The notes beneath the pieces were generated by a model. The model saw only the letters and a list, made by a program, of their open reading frames with translations. It was not told the DNA's origin and did no database searches. A stretch of DNA of 64,000 bases from JABMQB01 sp964575025 (GTDB lineage: Bacteria; Bacteroidota; Bacteroidia; Bacteroidales; Prolixibacteraceae), in the NCBI GenBank assembly GCA_964575025.1, contig CAZNPV010000003.1, positions 62,001-126,000 of the forward strand, given 5' to 3'. Of the stretch, positions 9,260 to 18,595 are shown piece after piece; within the stretch, counting starts at the first letter, position 1, and each line of letters opens with the position of its first letter. The position numbers were made by a program, and so were the translations under genes.

Positions 9260-12200
9260 TTATTTATATTTCTCAATCTTTATCCAAGTAACAACATCTG
9301 CCTCTACTTCTACCTCCCGGGCTTCAGTACGAACTAAATGATCCATAAGTTTCAGCTCGGCAGCAAGGGTCTGGTCGCATATATATTTTTTAAAGTTTAT
9401 GACGGCATCATTGATGGTATCATTTTTCCGGATCTGAAGGCGGATTCTGTCGGTAACCGAAAAATTACTCTCCTTCCGGATATTTTGAATTTTATTGATT
9501 AATTCCCGTGCTATTCCCTCCTGTTTCAATTGTTCTGTAATGTGAATATCAAGAGCGATGGTCAGGTTTCCATCCGTAGCAACTGTCCAGCCCGGAATAT
9601 CCTCCGTTGTAACCTCAACATCATCCATGGATATTTCAATTGTTTCATCTCCTGCCTGAATTTTTCTGAACCCCTTTTCCTCCAGTTCCGAAATATCCTG
9701 TTGGGTAAATTTCCCTATTTCAGCGGTTATGGTCTTCATTAATTTTCCATACCGGGGACCCAATTTTTTAAAATCCGGTTTAACCTTCTTTTTGATGATT
9801 CCGGTTGTATCGTGCAGATATTCTACGCTTTTAACATTTACCTCAGCCAGTATAACATCTTTCACCGCATCAAACTGTTCTTTAAACCGATCTTCTAAAA
9901 TGGGCACCATAATTTTTGACAGCGGTTGTCTTACTTTGAGTTTTTCTTTTCTGCGAAGAGCCAGGATCATGGAGGAAGCTTTCTGAGCCAATGCCATTTT
10001 CTCTTCAAGGTTTTTATCGATCAGGTCTTCTGAATATTCAGGAAAATCAGCCAGGTGTACGCTTTGTTTTTTTTCTTTTCCTGTGATACGGTTCAGATCG
10101 GAAAATATCAGGTCTGCGTAAAAAGGGGCTATAGGAGCCATCAGTTTTGCTATGGTAACCAGGCAGGTATGCAAGGTCTGATAGGCTGATATTTTATCCT
10201 TGTCGTAATCGCCTCCCCAGTAACGTTTCCGGCTCAGGCGCACAAACCAGTTGCTCAGGTTTTCCGTTACAAAATCAGCAATGGCCCTGCCTGCACGGGT
10301 AGGTTCATAGTTTTCATAACTCGCATGGACTTCTTTAATCAATGTATGCAATTGAGAGATGACCCAACGGTCCAGTTCCGGCCTTTCAGCAACCGGTATT
10401 TCCTCTTCTTCATAAGTAAAGGTATCGATGTTGGCATACAAAGCAAAGAAATTGTACGTATTGTACAGGGTCCCGAAGAATTTTCGTTTTACCTCTTCCA
10501 CCCCTTCGATATCAAACTTCAGGTTATCCCATGGCTGGGCGTTGGTGATCAGATACCAGCGCAACGGATCAGAACCATATTTTTCAATCGTATCAAACGG
10601 ATCAATGGCATTGCCCAGCCGCTTTGACATTTTATTTCCTTTCTTATCGAGGATTAAGCCGTTGGCTATGATATTTTTAAAGGAAACGGATTCGCTAACC
10701 ATAGTAGCAATGGCATGCAGGGTAAAAAACCAACCCCGGGTCTGGTCCACGCCTTCTGCAATAAAATCGGCCGGAAAAACCTGGTTAAACGTATCCTTTG
10801 ATTCAAACGGGTAATGAACCTGAGCATAAGGCATGGATCCGGAATCGAACCATACATCGATCAGGTCGGGTTCCCTGAACATTTTTTCCCCGGAAGGCGA
10901 AACCAGTACCACACTATCGATATAGGGTTTGTGAAGGTCCAGGAGCTCATAGTTCTTTCCGGAGTTGTTCCCGGGTTCGAATCCCTCATACGGATTGATT
11001 TCCATAAAACCAGCTGCTAAGGATTTGCGGATCTCTGCCATCAGTTCTTCTGCAGAACCAATACAGATCTCTTCGGAACCATCTTCCGTTCTCCATATCG
11101 GGAGCGGGGTTCCCCAGAAACGGGAACGGCTGAGGTTCCAGTCAACCAGATTCTCCAGCCAGTTTCCAAATCGGCCGGACCCCGTGGAGGAAGGTTTCCA
11201 GTTAATGGTGTGGTTCAAAGCAACCAGTTTATCTTTTACCGCAGTCGTTTTTATAAACCATGAATCGAGAGGATAATAGAGTACCGGTTTGTCGGTTCTC
11301 CAGCAATGCGGATATGTATGGGTATGTTTTTCAATTTTAAATGCTCTGTTCTCTATTTTGAGCATAACCGCAAGATCCACATCGATGGTATCTTCATTTT
11401 CTGTAAGGTTTACATCGTACGCATTTTTTACATACCTGCCGGCAAAAGGCTTGTATTTTTCAACATTCACATTTTTGCTGACAAAGGCTTCCGCCATATT
11501 TTCTATTTTGAAGAACCGGCCTTTTTTATCGACCAGGGGTTGGAATCTGCCCTCCTGATCCAGGATTAACAAGGGAGCAATATCGTTTTGCCTGCCCACT
11601 TTGTCGTCATCGGCACCAAACGTTGGCGCAATATGCACAATGCCGGTACCCTCCTCGGTCGTTACAAAGTCACCGCTAATTACCTCAAATGCTTTTCCTT
11701 CGGGCTTAACCCAATCGATAAGCTGCTCATATTGTACGCCTTCAAGTTCATTTCCCCTATATTCTCCTATCACCTTAAAGGGTAATTTTTTATCTCCGGG
11801 TTTATAGGAATCAAAATCCTGTTCCCCGTCTGTACCATGAAAATAGGTGTTCAGCAGCTCTTTTCCCAGGATCAGAACAATCGGTTTCCCGGTGTAGGGG
11901 TTGTATGTTTTTACTTTTACATACTGTATAGAAGGGCCCACACATAAGGCCGTATTGGAAGGTAAGGTCCACGGAGTGGTTGTCCAGGCCATAAAGAAAA
12001 GTTCGCTGTCCACGTTCTCAAACAGAAATTCCGATCGTTCGTTCCGGATCACTTTGAACTGGGCAACGACAGTGGTATCCTGAACATCCCTGTAACATCC
12101 GGGCTGGTTCAGTTCATGTGAACTCAGGCCGGTTCCCGCTGCCGGTGAATAGGGCTGAATCGTATATCCTTTGTACATCAACCCTTTGTCATAAATCTGC

Positions 12201-12697
12201 TTTAACAACCACCATACCGATTCGATATACCGGCTGTCGTAGGTAATGTACGGATCATCCATGTTAATCCAATACCCCATAATACGGGTCAGCTCCTCCC
12301 ACTCGCGGGTGTATTTCATAACCTCGGTACGACAGGCTTTGTTGTACGCTTCGACCGAAATTTTTTCTCCTATATCTTCTTTGGTAATATTCAGGGATTT
12401 TTCCACACTAAGCTCAACAGGAAGTCCATGCGTATCCCATCCTGCTTTCCGGTGTACGCGAAATCCCTTCATGGTTTTGTACCGGCAGAATATGTCTTTG
12501 ATGGTCCGGGACATCACATGGTGAATGCCCGGTATGCCATTGGCTGAAGGAGGCCCTTCATAGAATACAAATTTCTTATGCCCTTCACGCGATGCAATGC
12601 TTTTGTGGAAAGTATCATCCTCCTCCCACCGTTTTAAAACCTCCTTGTTGATCGCAGAAAGATTTAATTGTTTGTATTCCTGAAACGTATTGTTCAT
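9260..12697 (-). CDS. ileS: Isoleucyl-tRNA synthetase
   Basis: A 1145-residue class I synthetase that charges tRNA-Ile. The HIGH-type box is in GPPSANGIPGIHHVMSR near residue 50. Next come GWDTHGLPVE, an editing (CP1) domain with TTPWTLPSNTALCVGP, a second catalytic block WFDSGSMPYAQ, and KMSKRLGNAIDP near residue 700. A long anticodon-binding and C-terminal extension completes it. The long form with this HIGH variant resembles the second, eukaryote-like class of bacterial IleS, several members of which are insensitive to mupirocin; class assignment here is by eye. A -7-like promoter element lies 37 bp upstream. Confidence 0.95.
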   Translation of the reverse strand: MNNTFQEYKQLNLSAINKEVLKRWEEDDTFHKSIASREGHKKFVFYEGPPSANGIPGIHHVMSRTIKDIFCRYKTMKGFRVHRKAGWDTHGLPVELSVEKSLNITKEDIGEKISVEAYNKACRTEVMKYTREWEELTRIMGYWINMDDPYITYDSRYIESVWWLLKQIYDKGLMYKGYTIQPYSPAAGTGLSSHELNQPGCYRDVQDTTVVAQFKVIRNERSEFLFENVDSELFFMAWTTTPWTLPSNTALCVGPSIQYVKVKTYNPYTGKPIVLILGKELLNTYFHGTDGEQDFDSYKPGDKKLPFKVIGEYRGNELEGVQYEQLIDWVKPEGKAFEVISGDFVTTEEGTGIVHIAPTFGADDDKVGRQNDIAPLLILDQEGRFQPLVDKKGRFFKIENMAEAFVSKNVNVEKYKPFAGRYVKNAYDVNLTENEDTIDVDLAVMLKIENRAFKIEKHTHTYPHCWRTDKPVLYYPLDSWFIKTTAVKDKLVALNHTINWKPSSTGSGRFGNWLENLVDWNLSRSRFWGTPLPIWRTEDGSEEICIGSAEELMAEIRKSLAAGFMEINPYEGFEPGNNSGKNYELLDLHKPYIDSVVLVSPSGEKMFREPDLIDVWFDSGSMPYAQVHYPFESKDTFNQVFPADFIAEGVDQTRGWFFTLHAIATMVSESVSFKNIIANGLILDKKGNKMSKRLGNAIDPFDTIEKYGSDPLRWYLITNAQPWDNLKFDIEGVEEVKRKFFGTLYNTYNFFALYANIDTFTYEEEEIPVAERPELDRWVISQLHTLIKEVHASYENYEPTRAGRAIADFVTENLSNWFVRLSRKRYWGGDYDKDKISAYQTLHTCLVTIAKLMAPIAPFYADLIFSDLNRITGKEKKQSVHLADFPEYSEDLIDKNLEEKMALAQKASSMILALRRKEKLKVRQPLSKIMVPILEDRFKEQFDAVKDVILAEVNVKSVEYLHDTTGIIKKKVKPDFKKLGPRYGKLMKTITAEIGKFTQQDISELEEKGFRKIQAGDETIEISMDDVEVTTEDIPGWTVATDGNLTIALDIHITEQLKQEGIARELINKIQNIRKESNFSVTDRIRLQIRKNDTINDAVINFKKYICDQTLAAELKLMDHLVRTEAREVEVEADVVTWIKIEKYK

Positions 12698-12733
12698 TCT
12701 GATCCCGTTGAAAACCTTATTTTAAAAAATGTA

Positions 12734-12741
12734 CAAATATA
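12734..12741 (-). promoter_or_regulatory. -7 promoter element upstream of ileS
   Basis: The minus strand reads TATATTTG, an exact TAnnTTTG match, 36 bp before the ileS ATG. No TTG is found at the expected distance upstream, so only the -7 part is supported. Confidence 0.45.
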
Positions 12742-12854
12742 GGAATTTTTTTAAGGAAGGAGATCTTACGATTCATTACGAATTCCATGGGGAATTCCAG
12801 GCAATCGGGTTAAAAAAAAGAACAGGGTTTTTCTTCTTCAGAACAGCCGCATTC

Positions 12855-13985
12855 TTATTTTTCGGTTCCGAACCGATACACACAAACCGAATAATATTCG
12901 TCTCCCGGATTAAGAAGGGTTGAAGGGAAATTCTCCTGGTTCGGACTGTTTGGGAAATGCTGTGTTTCAAGACAAAAAGCATCCCTGAAACGATACGGAT
13001 TTCCGGACTTTCCTGTTTCTGAACCGTTGAGAAAATTCCCGCTGTAGAACTGAATCCCCGGCTCATTGGTATATACTTCCAATACCCTTCCGGACTGGGG
13101 TTCGACTACTTTTGCGGCAAAATCCAGATCCTCGTCCGTTTGATTGATCACATAATTATGATCGTAACCCTTTCCAAATGCAAGCTGTTCAAAATCATCA
13201 TTGATTCGTTCCCCAATCGCTGTAAGCTCTCTAAAATCCAATGGTGTATCCTCCACGGGATCAAGGGTTCCCAGGGGAATCAAACCCGAATCAACCGGGG
13301 TATAAAAATCCGCATTGATCTGCATCAGATGGTCGGTAATGGTTCCATTGCCTTCGCCTTTCAGATTAAAAAAGGAATGGGAGGTAAGATTTACCGGTGT
13401 AGGTTTATCCGTTGTAGCCCAATATTCTATTTTTAATTCATTGGCATCGGTTAAGCGATATTGAACCCTGACTTCCAGATTTCCCGGATAACCTTCTTCC
13501 ATATCAGGCGACATATAGGTAAGAACCAGCGTCTGGCTGTCGGGTTGTTCTGCATTCCAGACTACTTCATTAAATCCTTTGATTCCTCCGTGCAGATGAT
13601 TGTTTCCGTCATTTGCAGCCAGGGTATAGGTTGCTCCGTTTAGTTGAAACCGGGCATTCCCGATCCGGTTCCCGTAACGGCCAATCAAGGCCCCAAAATA
13701 TTCTTCCCCCGAGTTAAAATACGCTTCAATGGTATTATACCCCAACACAATATCTGCCAGATCCCCGTTATTATCAGGAACCCAAAGACTCACGATCTTC
13801 CCACCGAAATTGGTGATCTGTGTAACCAGGCCGTTCGCATTTTTCAGGGTATACAGGCCTATGGATTTGCCATCTGCTTCCGTCTCGAAATTATCTCCGG
13901 GAATAAGTTCCATGTCAGCTTCTCTTTGCATACAGGAAGCAGTTGCAAAAAAAAGGAGGATAAGTAACCAGGTTTTCACTTGCAT
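12855..13985 (-). CDS. galM: Aldose 1-epimerase, lipoprotein form
   Basis: Interconverts alpha and beta anomers of hexoses such as galactose. The ATG at 13985 gives a lipoprotein signal (MQVKTWLLILLFFATASC with the lipobox Cys), so the enzyme is predicted to be membrane-anchored in the periplasm, unlike the cytoplasmic E. coli protein. Mutarotase motifs are GALIGRYGNRI, GNNHLHGG, the catalytic His region NLTSHSFFNLKG, and NEPGIQFYSGNFL with the catalytic Glu. The frame is open to 14024, but that would spoil the signal peptide. A TATATTTG element lies just upstream. A GH2 beta-galactosidase lipoprotein is also encoded in this window, and the two could act on the same sugars (inference). Confidence 0.9.
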   Translation of the reverse strand: MQVKTWLLILLFFATASCMQREADMELIPGDNFETEADGKSIGLYTLKNANGLVTQITNFGGKIVSLWVPDNNGDLADIVLGYNTIEAYFNSGEEYFGALIGRYGNRIGNARFQLNGATYTLAANDGNNHLHGGIKGFNEVVWNAEQPDSQTLVLTYMSPDMEEGYPGNLEVRVQYRLTDANELKIEYWATTDKPTPVNLTSHSFFNLKGEGNGTITDHLMQINADFYTPVDSGLIPLGTLDPVEDTPLDFRELTAIGERINDDFEQLAFGKGYDHNYVINQTDEDLDFAAKVVEPQSGRVLEVYTNEPGIQFYSGNFLNGSETGKSGNPYRFRDAFCLETQHFPNSPNQENFPSTLLNPGDEYYSVCVYRFGTEK

Positions 13986-14012
13986 AGTTTTTAAATTTTG
14001 TGCCTTTACGCC

Positions 14013-14020
14013 CAAATATA
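14013..14020 (-). promoter_or_regulatory. -7 promoter element upstream of galM
   Basis: The minus strand reads TATATTTG, an exact TAnnTTTG match, 27 bp before the galM ATG. No convincing TTG box at -33 was found. Confidence 0.45.
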
Positions 14021-14117
14021 ACAAAATGATTCAAATCCTGCTTTCTTTTTCAGGTATTAAATACTGAATACAAGGATCAATGTACCGAACGAATACCAGG
14101 GCCCTGCGGGGTACACC

Positions 14118-14145
14118 AAAAAAAAGGCAGCTTTTGCAAGCTGCC
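14118..14145 (-). terminator. Rho-independent terminator after frr
   Basis: A perfect 8-bp stem (GGCAGCTT / AAGCTGCC at 14126-14145, loop TTGC) is followed on the minus strand by a run of eight T residues (14118-14125). It closes the translation-factor block ending with frr. Confidence 0.85.
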
Positions 14146-14199
14146 TCAAAGCCATGAAAACAATTAAACAATGTTCAGAAAACAGAAAACTAGAAACAA

Positions 14200-14763
14200 T
14201 CAAATAGTTAAAATATCTTTTTCCTTAGCATCCACTAAGATATTAATTTTTTTCACAAAATCATCGGTTAATTCCTGAACTTTTGCTTCGGAATCTTTTT
14301 CGAAATCTTCAGACAATCCTTCTTTTTGTAATTTTCGCAGATTGTCATTAGCTTCTTTTCTTGCGTTACGTATGCTCACGCGGGCTGCTTCGCCCTCTTT
14401 ATGAACCTGTTTAACAAGATCTTTCCGTCTTTCTTCGGTCAGAACAGGAATGTTAATCCGGATAATTTCCCCGTTATTCTCGGGATTGAAACCCAGGTTG
14501 GCAGCCAGGATGGCTTTTTCAATATCAGGTATTATTTTTTTCTCCCAGGGTTGAATCGCCAGGGTACGAGGATCCGGGGTACTTACATTGGACACCTGGT
14601 TTAACGGAGTCATTGTCCCATAATATTCAACCAGAATGCCTTCTAACATGGCCGGAGAAGCGATACCGGCCCTGATATGTACCAGTTCTTTTTCAAGATG
14701 TTCAATGGCAGCATTCATCTGCTCTTTGCATTGTTCTATTACAAAATCGGCTTCTTCCTGCAT
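14200..14763 (-). CDS. frr: Ribosome recycling factor
   Basis: Splits post-termination ribosomes together with EF-G. The 187-residue product has the normal length and shows the family blocks LVHIRAGIASP-like near residue 30, DPRTLAIQPWEK, NPENNGEIIRINIPVLTEERR, and VRNARKEAN-type near residue 130, with the conserved alternating-charge C-terminal helix. It follows pyrH on the minus strand, the order found in most bacteria, and ends just before a strong terminator. Confidence 0.96.
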   Translation of the reverse strand: MQEEADFVIEQCKEQMNAAIEHLEKELVHIRAGIASPAMLEGILVEYYGTMTPLNQVSNVSTPDPRTLAIQPWEKKIIPDIEKAILAANLGFNPENNGEIIRINIPVLTEERRKDLVKQVHKEGEAARVSIRNARKEANDNLRKLQKEGLSEDFEKDSEAKVQELTDDFVKKINILVDAKEKDILTI

Positions 14764-14864
14764 AGGTTTCTACTCCTTATCAACCAGAAACAGTTCAAAT
14801 ATATAGGATTTTTTCAAAAACATGAAAATTTTTATTAAAATTCCTTATAGAGAAAGAAATTGTG

Positions 14865-15575
14865 TTAGAATGACACAAGGGAACCGATTTTTTCTCCTTT
14901 CACTGCTTTTGCAAGATTTCCCGGTTTATCCATGTTGAACACAAGGACGGACATATGTTGTTCCAAACAGAGTGTTGTGGCAGTGAGGTCCATGATCCTG
15001 AGGTTCTGTTTATACATTTCTTTGAATGTAAGGGTTTCTATCTTCCGTGCTTCGGGATGAATCTCCGGATCAGCTGTATAGATCCCGTCGACACGGGTGC
15101 CTTTCATCATAATGTCGGCCTTGATTTCAACCGCCCTCAGGGCACTTGCTGTATCGGTTGTAAAGTAGGGATTTCCCGTTCCCCCGGCCATAATAACCAC
15201 TTCGCCCTTTCCCAGTGCTTCCAGGGCTTTTTCTTTCGCATAGAACCTTCCAACCGGTTCCATGCGGATTGCGGTAAAGACCTCTGATTTTACGCCCGCC
15301 TCTTTCAGGGCAGAATCCAAAGCAAGGCTGTTTATTACCGTTGCAAGCATACCCATCTGATCCCCTTTCACACGGTCAAAACCTTTGGCTGCCCCACTCA
15401 GACCCCGGAAAATATTGCCTCCGCCAATAACGACCCCTACCTGTACCCCCATATCCGCTACCGATCGTATCTGCCCTGCATATTCGGTCAGTCGTTTTAT
15501 ATCAATGCCCTGCTGATGAGGACCAGCCAGTGACTCGCCACTTAATTTCAGAAGTATACGTTTGTATTTTGCCAT
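14865..15575 (-). CDS. pyrH: UMP kinase
   Basis: Phosphorylates UMP to UDP. The product starts MAKYKRILLKLSGESLAG, which fixes the ATG at 15575 although the frame is open another 34 codons upstream through the tsf terminator. It carries GVVIGGGNIFRG, a DQMGMLATVINSLAL block and AGGTGNPYFTTDTA, the phosphate- and UMP-binding regions of the amino-acid-kinase fold. At 236 residues it is full length. A terminator hairpin separates it from tsf, so its expression probably depends on read-through. Confidence 0.95.
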   Translation of the reverse strand: MAKYKRILLKLSGESLAGPHQQGIDIKRLTEYAGQIRSVADMGVQVGVVIGGGNIFRGLSGAAKGFDRVKGDQMGMLATVINSLALDSALKEAGVKSEVFTAIRMEPVGRFYAKEKALEALGKGEVVIMAGGTGNPYFTTDTASALRAVEIKADIMMKGTRVDGIYTADPEIHPEARKIETLTFKEMYKQNLRIMDLTATTLCLEQHMSVLVFNMDKPGNLAKAVKGEKIGSLVSF

Positions 15576-15646
15576 CTTAACAGACACCTTATCATTGACC
15601 GGTACGAAGTTAATCAAATAGACCGTTCCCCGGTCAGGAGTCAGAT

Positions 15647-15674
15647 AAAAAAAAGCCTGGAAAAAAATCCAGGC
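15647..15674 (-). terminator. Terminator or attenuator between tsf and pyrH
   Basis: A 7-bp stem (GCCTGGA / TCCAGGC, 15655-15674) with an A-rich 6-nt loop is followed on the minus strand by eight T residues (15647-15654). It lies 24 bp after the tsf stop codon and would end or dampen the rpsB-tsf transcript before pyrH. Confidence 0.8.
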
Positions 15675-15698
15675 CACAATCCGTATGCTAAAAGCATG

Positions 15699-16526
15699 TT
15701 ATGTATTCAATGTATAACGGTCAAATACCGTTACCTTAAGGTCTTTGTCGTTCTGTGCAAGAAATTCTCTGACAGAGATCTTCCCGTCTTTCACATAGGT
15801 TTGATTCAAAAGGGTTGATTCTTTGAACCACTTATTCAAAGATCCCTGGGCAATTTTATCCAGCATGGATTCAGGTTTTCCTTCCTGGCGGTATTTTTCC
15901 CTGGCAATCTCCAGTTCCTTTTCGATCAGATCAGCCGGAACCGAGTCTTTGTCAATGCTTACGGGATCCATTGCGGCAATCTGCATGGCTATATCTTTGG
16001 CAACCTGCACATCGACTTCCGGTTTGTTAAACCCAACCACTGTGGCAAGCTTATTCCCGGGATGTATATAGGCTGTAACCCGATCCGCTTCTATTCTTCG
16101 GAAATAGGAAAGCTCCAGTTTTTCACCAATGACACCGGTTTGTTCCGTTACCTGTTCAGCGATGGTACGTCCGTCAAGAAGCAGTTTGTCCACCTCACCC
16201 TGATTGGTTGCCTTTCCGGCGAGGGCCAGATCAAGGATCTTTTCAGCAAATGCGATAAAGTTTTCATTTTTCGCTACAAAATCAGTTTCACAATTGAGGA
16301 CCAGAATGCCTCCGGACTGTTTGTCATCCGTAACTTTAGCCAGGACTACCCCTTCAGAGGCTTCCCTGTCGGAACGCTTATCTGCGACCAGTTTTCCCTT
16401 TTCACGGATTATCTGTACTGCCTTTTCAAAATCACCGTTCGCTTCGGTAAGTGCATTTTTGCAATCCATCATACCAGCGCCTGTTTTCTTGCGTAATTTA
16501 ACTACATCTGCTGTCTGAAATGCCAT
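15699..16526 (-). CDS. tsf: Elongation factor Ts
   Basis: Nucleotide exchange factor for EF-Tu. The 275-residue product shows the N-terminal UBA-like domain with VVKLRKKTGAGMMDCKNAL and the family signature ETDFVAKNENF near residue 80, then the EF-Tu-contacting core. Length and order are typical. It lies 49 bp after rpsB on the minus strand, the usual pairing. Confidence 0.97.
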   Translation of the reverse strand: MAFQTADVVKLRKKTGAGMMDCKNALTEANGDFEKAVQIIREKGKLVADKRSDREASEGVVLAKVTDDKQSGGILVLNCETDFVAKNENFIAFAEKILDLALAGKATNQGEVDKLLLDGRTIAEQVTEQTGVIGEKLELSYFRRIEADRVTAYIHPGNKLATVVGFNKPEVDVQVAKDIAMQIAAMDPVSIDKDSVPADLIEKELEIAREKYRQEGKPESMLDKIAQGSLNKWFKESTLLNQTYVKDGKISVREFLAQNDKDLKVTVFDRYTLNT

Positions 16527-16575
16527 ACTGTATGGGTTGTTTTAGAAAATTAATAAATCGATTATCGACCGGATG

Positions 16576-17379
16576 TTATTCTTCTGATTCATCGCTTTCA
16601 TCCCCGTCGAATTCTTCTTCGGCTGTATTCTTTTTTAAGCGGGACGCCTTTTTCTTCTTAGCTGTTCCTGGTTCCTCTTTTTCTCTTTCTGTTTTGCGTT
16701 CCTGAAGGCCTTCCTGAACAGCATCCACCACCGTTTTCGTAATCAGTTTAATGGATTGGGATGCATCGTCATTTGCCGGAATCACAAAATCAATCCCTTC
16801 CGGGTTTGAATTGGTATCAACCATGGCAAATACAGGAATTCCGAGTTTTCTGGCTTCCCTCACGGCAATTTTCTCTTTCATGACATCTACCACAAATAAA
16901 GCAGCTGGAAGACGGGTCAGATCAGAAATACTACCCAGCACTTTTTCCAGTTTGACGCGCTGGCGGGTAATCTGAAGTTTCTCCCGTTTGGAAAGATTAT
17001 TCCAACTGGGCTCCCTGGTAAGTTTATCAATGGAAATCATCTTTTTCACAGCCTTGCGAATGGTTGGGAAATTGGTAAGCATCCCTCCGGGCCAACGTTC
17101 CGTAACATAAGGCATATTGACCTTTTGCACCAGGTCGGCAACAATATCTTTTGCCTGTTTTTTCGTGGCTACAAACAACACCTTCCTTCCGGATTTGGCT
17201 ATCTGTTTGAGCGCATTGGCTGCTTCATCAATTTTTACAACGGTTTTTTGTAAATCAATAATGTGGATCCCGTTTTTTTCCATAAAAATATAGGGCTCCA
17301 TGTTGGGATTCCACTTTCTTTTAAGATGGCCGAAATGTACTCCGGCATCCAGTAATTCCTGAAAATTTGTTCTTGGCAT
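16576..17379 (-). CDS. rpsB: 30S ribosomal protein S2
   Basis: The 267-residue product opens with the S2 pattern ELLDAGVHFGHLKRKWNP and contains VLFVATKKQAKDIV and the PVFAMVDTNSNPEGIDFVIP signature region. The last 45 residues are a lysine-rich then acidic tail ending DGDESDESEE, an extension seen in several Bacteroidota S2 proteins. It precedes tsf and follows the rplM-rpsI pair after about 100 bp. Confidence 0.97.
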   Translation of the reverse strand: MPRTNFQELLDAGVHFGHLKRKWNPNMEPYIFMEKNGIHIIDLQKTVVKIDEAANALKQIAKSGRKVLFVATKKQAKDIVADLVQKVNMPYVTERWPGGMLTNFPTIRKAVKKMISIDKLTREPSWNNLSKREKLQITRQRVKLEKVLGSISDLTRLPAALFVVDVMKEKIAVREARKLGIPVFAMVDTNSNPEGIDFVIPANDDASQSIKLITKTVVDAVQEGLQERKTEREKEEPGTAKKKKASRLKKNTAEEEFDGDESDESEE

Positions 17380-17481
17380 CTGTTTACTTTTTATATCGAA
17401 CTAAAAGCAACTGCTGAGTAGTCACTATTCCCATGAATCTCAACAGTTTTAGATCCATATTAGTTATTAAATAGTCCTGTT

Positions 17482-17868
17482 TTAACGTTTTGAGAACTGG
17501 AATCTTTTCCGTGCTTTTGGTTGTCCGGGTTTTTTCCTTTCAACCTGTCGGGGATCCCTTGTAAGGAACCCGGCCTTTTTTAGCTGAGGACGCGATTCGG
17601 GATCCATACCGGACAATGCACGGGCTATTGCCAACCTCAGGGCTTCAGCTTGTCCTTTATAACCGCCGCCGTGAAGATTGGCCTTAATATCGTATTTATC
17701 CGTTACTTCCAGAAGAAGCAAAGGCTGAATGGCTATATATTGCAATATTCCGGTTGTAAAATAATCTTTCAGGTCCTTTTTATTAATGGTTATATTTCCT
17801 TTGCCTTCGCTTATATATATACGGGCAACTGCTGATTTTCTGCGCCCTAAGGTATTAACAACTTCCAT
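17482..17868 (-). CDS. rpsI: 30S ribosomal protein S9
   Basis: The 128-residue product starts MEVVNTLGRRKSAVARIYI and has the S9 signature GGGYKGQAEALRLAIARAL plus the conserved basic end KKPGQPKARKRFQFSKR, whose final Arg reaches the ribosomal P site. It starts 5 bp after the rplM stop, the conserved pairing. Confidence 0.97.
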   Translation of the reverse strand: MEVVNTLGRRKSAVARIYISEGKGNITINKKDLKDYFTTGILQYIAIQPLLLLEVTDKYDIKANLHGGGYKGQAEALRLAIARALSGMDPESRPQLKKAGFLTRDPRQVERKKPGQPKARKRFQFSKR

Positions 17869-17873
17869 CTTTT

Positions 17874-18329
17874 TTATTTAATAGTATGTAAATCCACAAT
17901 TTGAGGTTTCTGAGCTTCATAGGGATGATCAGGACCTGTCACCACGTGTAGGTTTTTAAAGATTGCTTTTCCCAGTCTGTTTTTCGGCAGCATCCCCTTC
18001 ACAGACCTTTCAACCAGCCGTTCAGGATATTTTTTGAGAATATCCTCAGGAGTCAGAGAAGACTGTCCCCCGGGATAACCCGAATGCCTGAAGTACACCC
18101 TGTCGGTCATTTTTTTGCCGGTCAGCATAACCTTTTCTGCATTGATGACAATTACATTGTCCCCACAATCCACATGAGGCGTAAAATCCGGTTTGTGTTT
18201 TCCCCGGAGTATTTTCGCTACTTTACTGGCTAAACGGCCCAGGGCCGCACCTTCTGCATCAACAAGCAACCACTTCTTTTGTACCGTCTCCTTGTTGGCC
18301 GAAACAGTTTTATAACTTAACGTATCCAC
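17874..18329 (-). CDS. rplM: 50S ribosomal protein L13
   Basis: The 151-residue product has WLLVDAEGAALGRLASKVA near the N-terminus and VKGMLPKNRLGKA with YEAQKP at the end, all typical of L13. It is the first gene of the block rplM-rpsI-rpsB-tsf-pyrH-frr. A promoter-like sequence lies about 80 bp upstream. Confidence 0.97.
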   Translation of the reverse strand: MDTLSYKTVSANKETVQKKWLLVDAEGAALGRLASKVAKILRGKHKPDFTPHVDCGDNVIVINAEKVMLTGKKMTDRVYFRHSGYPGGQSSLTPEDILKKYPERLVERSVKGMLPKNRLGKAIFKNLHVVTGPDHPYEAQKPQIVDLHTIK

Positions 18330-18407
18330 TTATTTTTAAATTTATTACATTCACTACCACCCGTCTGTTCCCTGTTTTTTTCTTTTCGTAACGAATCCCT
18401 TGTTAAT

Positions 18408-18436
18408 AAAATTTATTACTATAAGTAAATCAACAA
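18408..18436 (-). promoter_or_regulatory. Probable promoter of the rplM block
   Basis: The minus strand reads TTG (18434-18436), an 18-bp spacer, then TAAATTTT (18408-18415), a 7 of 8 match to TAnnTTTG. The leader to rplM would be about 75 nt. Confidence 0.5.
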
Positions 18437-18554
18437 TTTATATATTCTTCAAGAACGGATAATCTTCGGGACTGCAAAAGTATTTTCTTTTTTCTAAAAT
18501 GCAAAATATTGCATTAAAATATTGCTTTGCTTCCCCGTAAATAATATTGTTTTG

Positions 18555-18562
18555 TACCTTTG
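18555..18562 (+). promoter_or_regulatory. -7 promoter element upstream of ftsX
   Basis: TACCTTTG is an exact TAnnTTTG match 33 bp before the ftsX start. The nearest TTTG upstream (18526-18529) is at a long 25-bp spacing, so the -33 box is not convincing. Confidence 0.5.
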
Positions 18563-18595
18563 GTTTAACAGAAATCAACAAAAGGATCGTTCCGG

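Noticed and set aside
12780..12797. GAATTCC/GGAATTC inverted repeat after galM as a terminator
   Set aside because: No T tract follows on the minus strand, and the 7-bp stem is not GC-rich.
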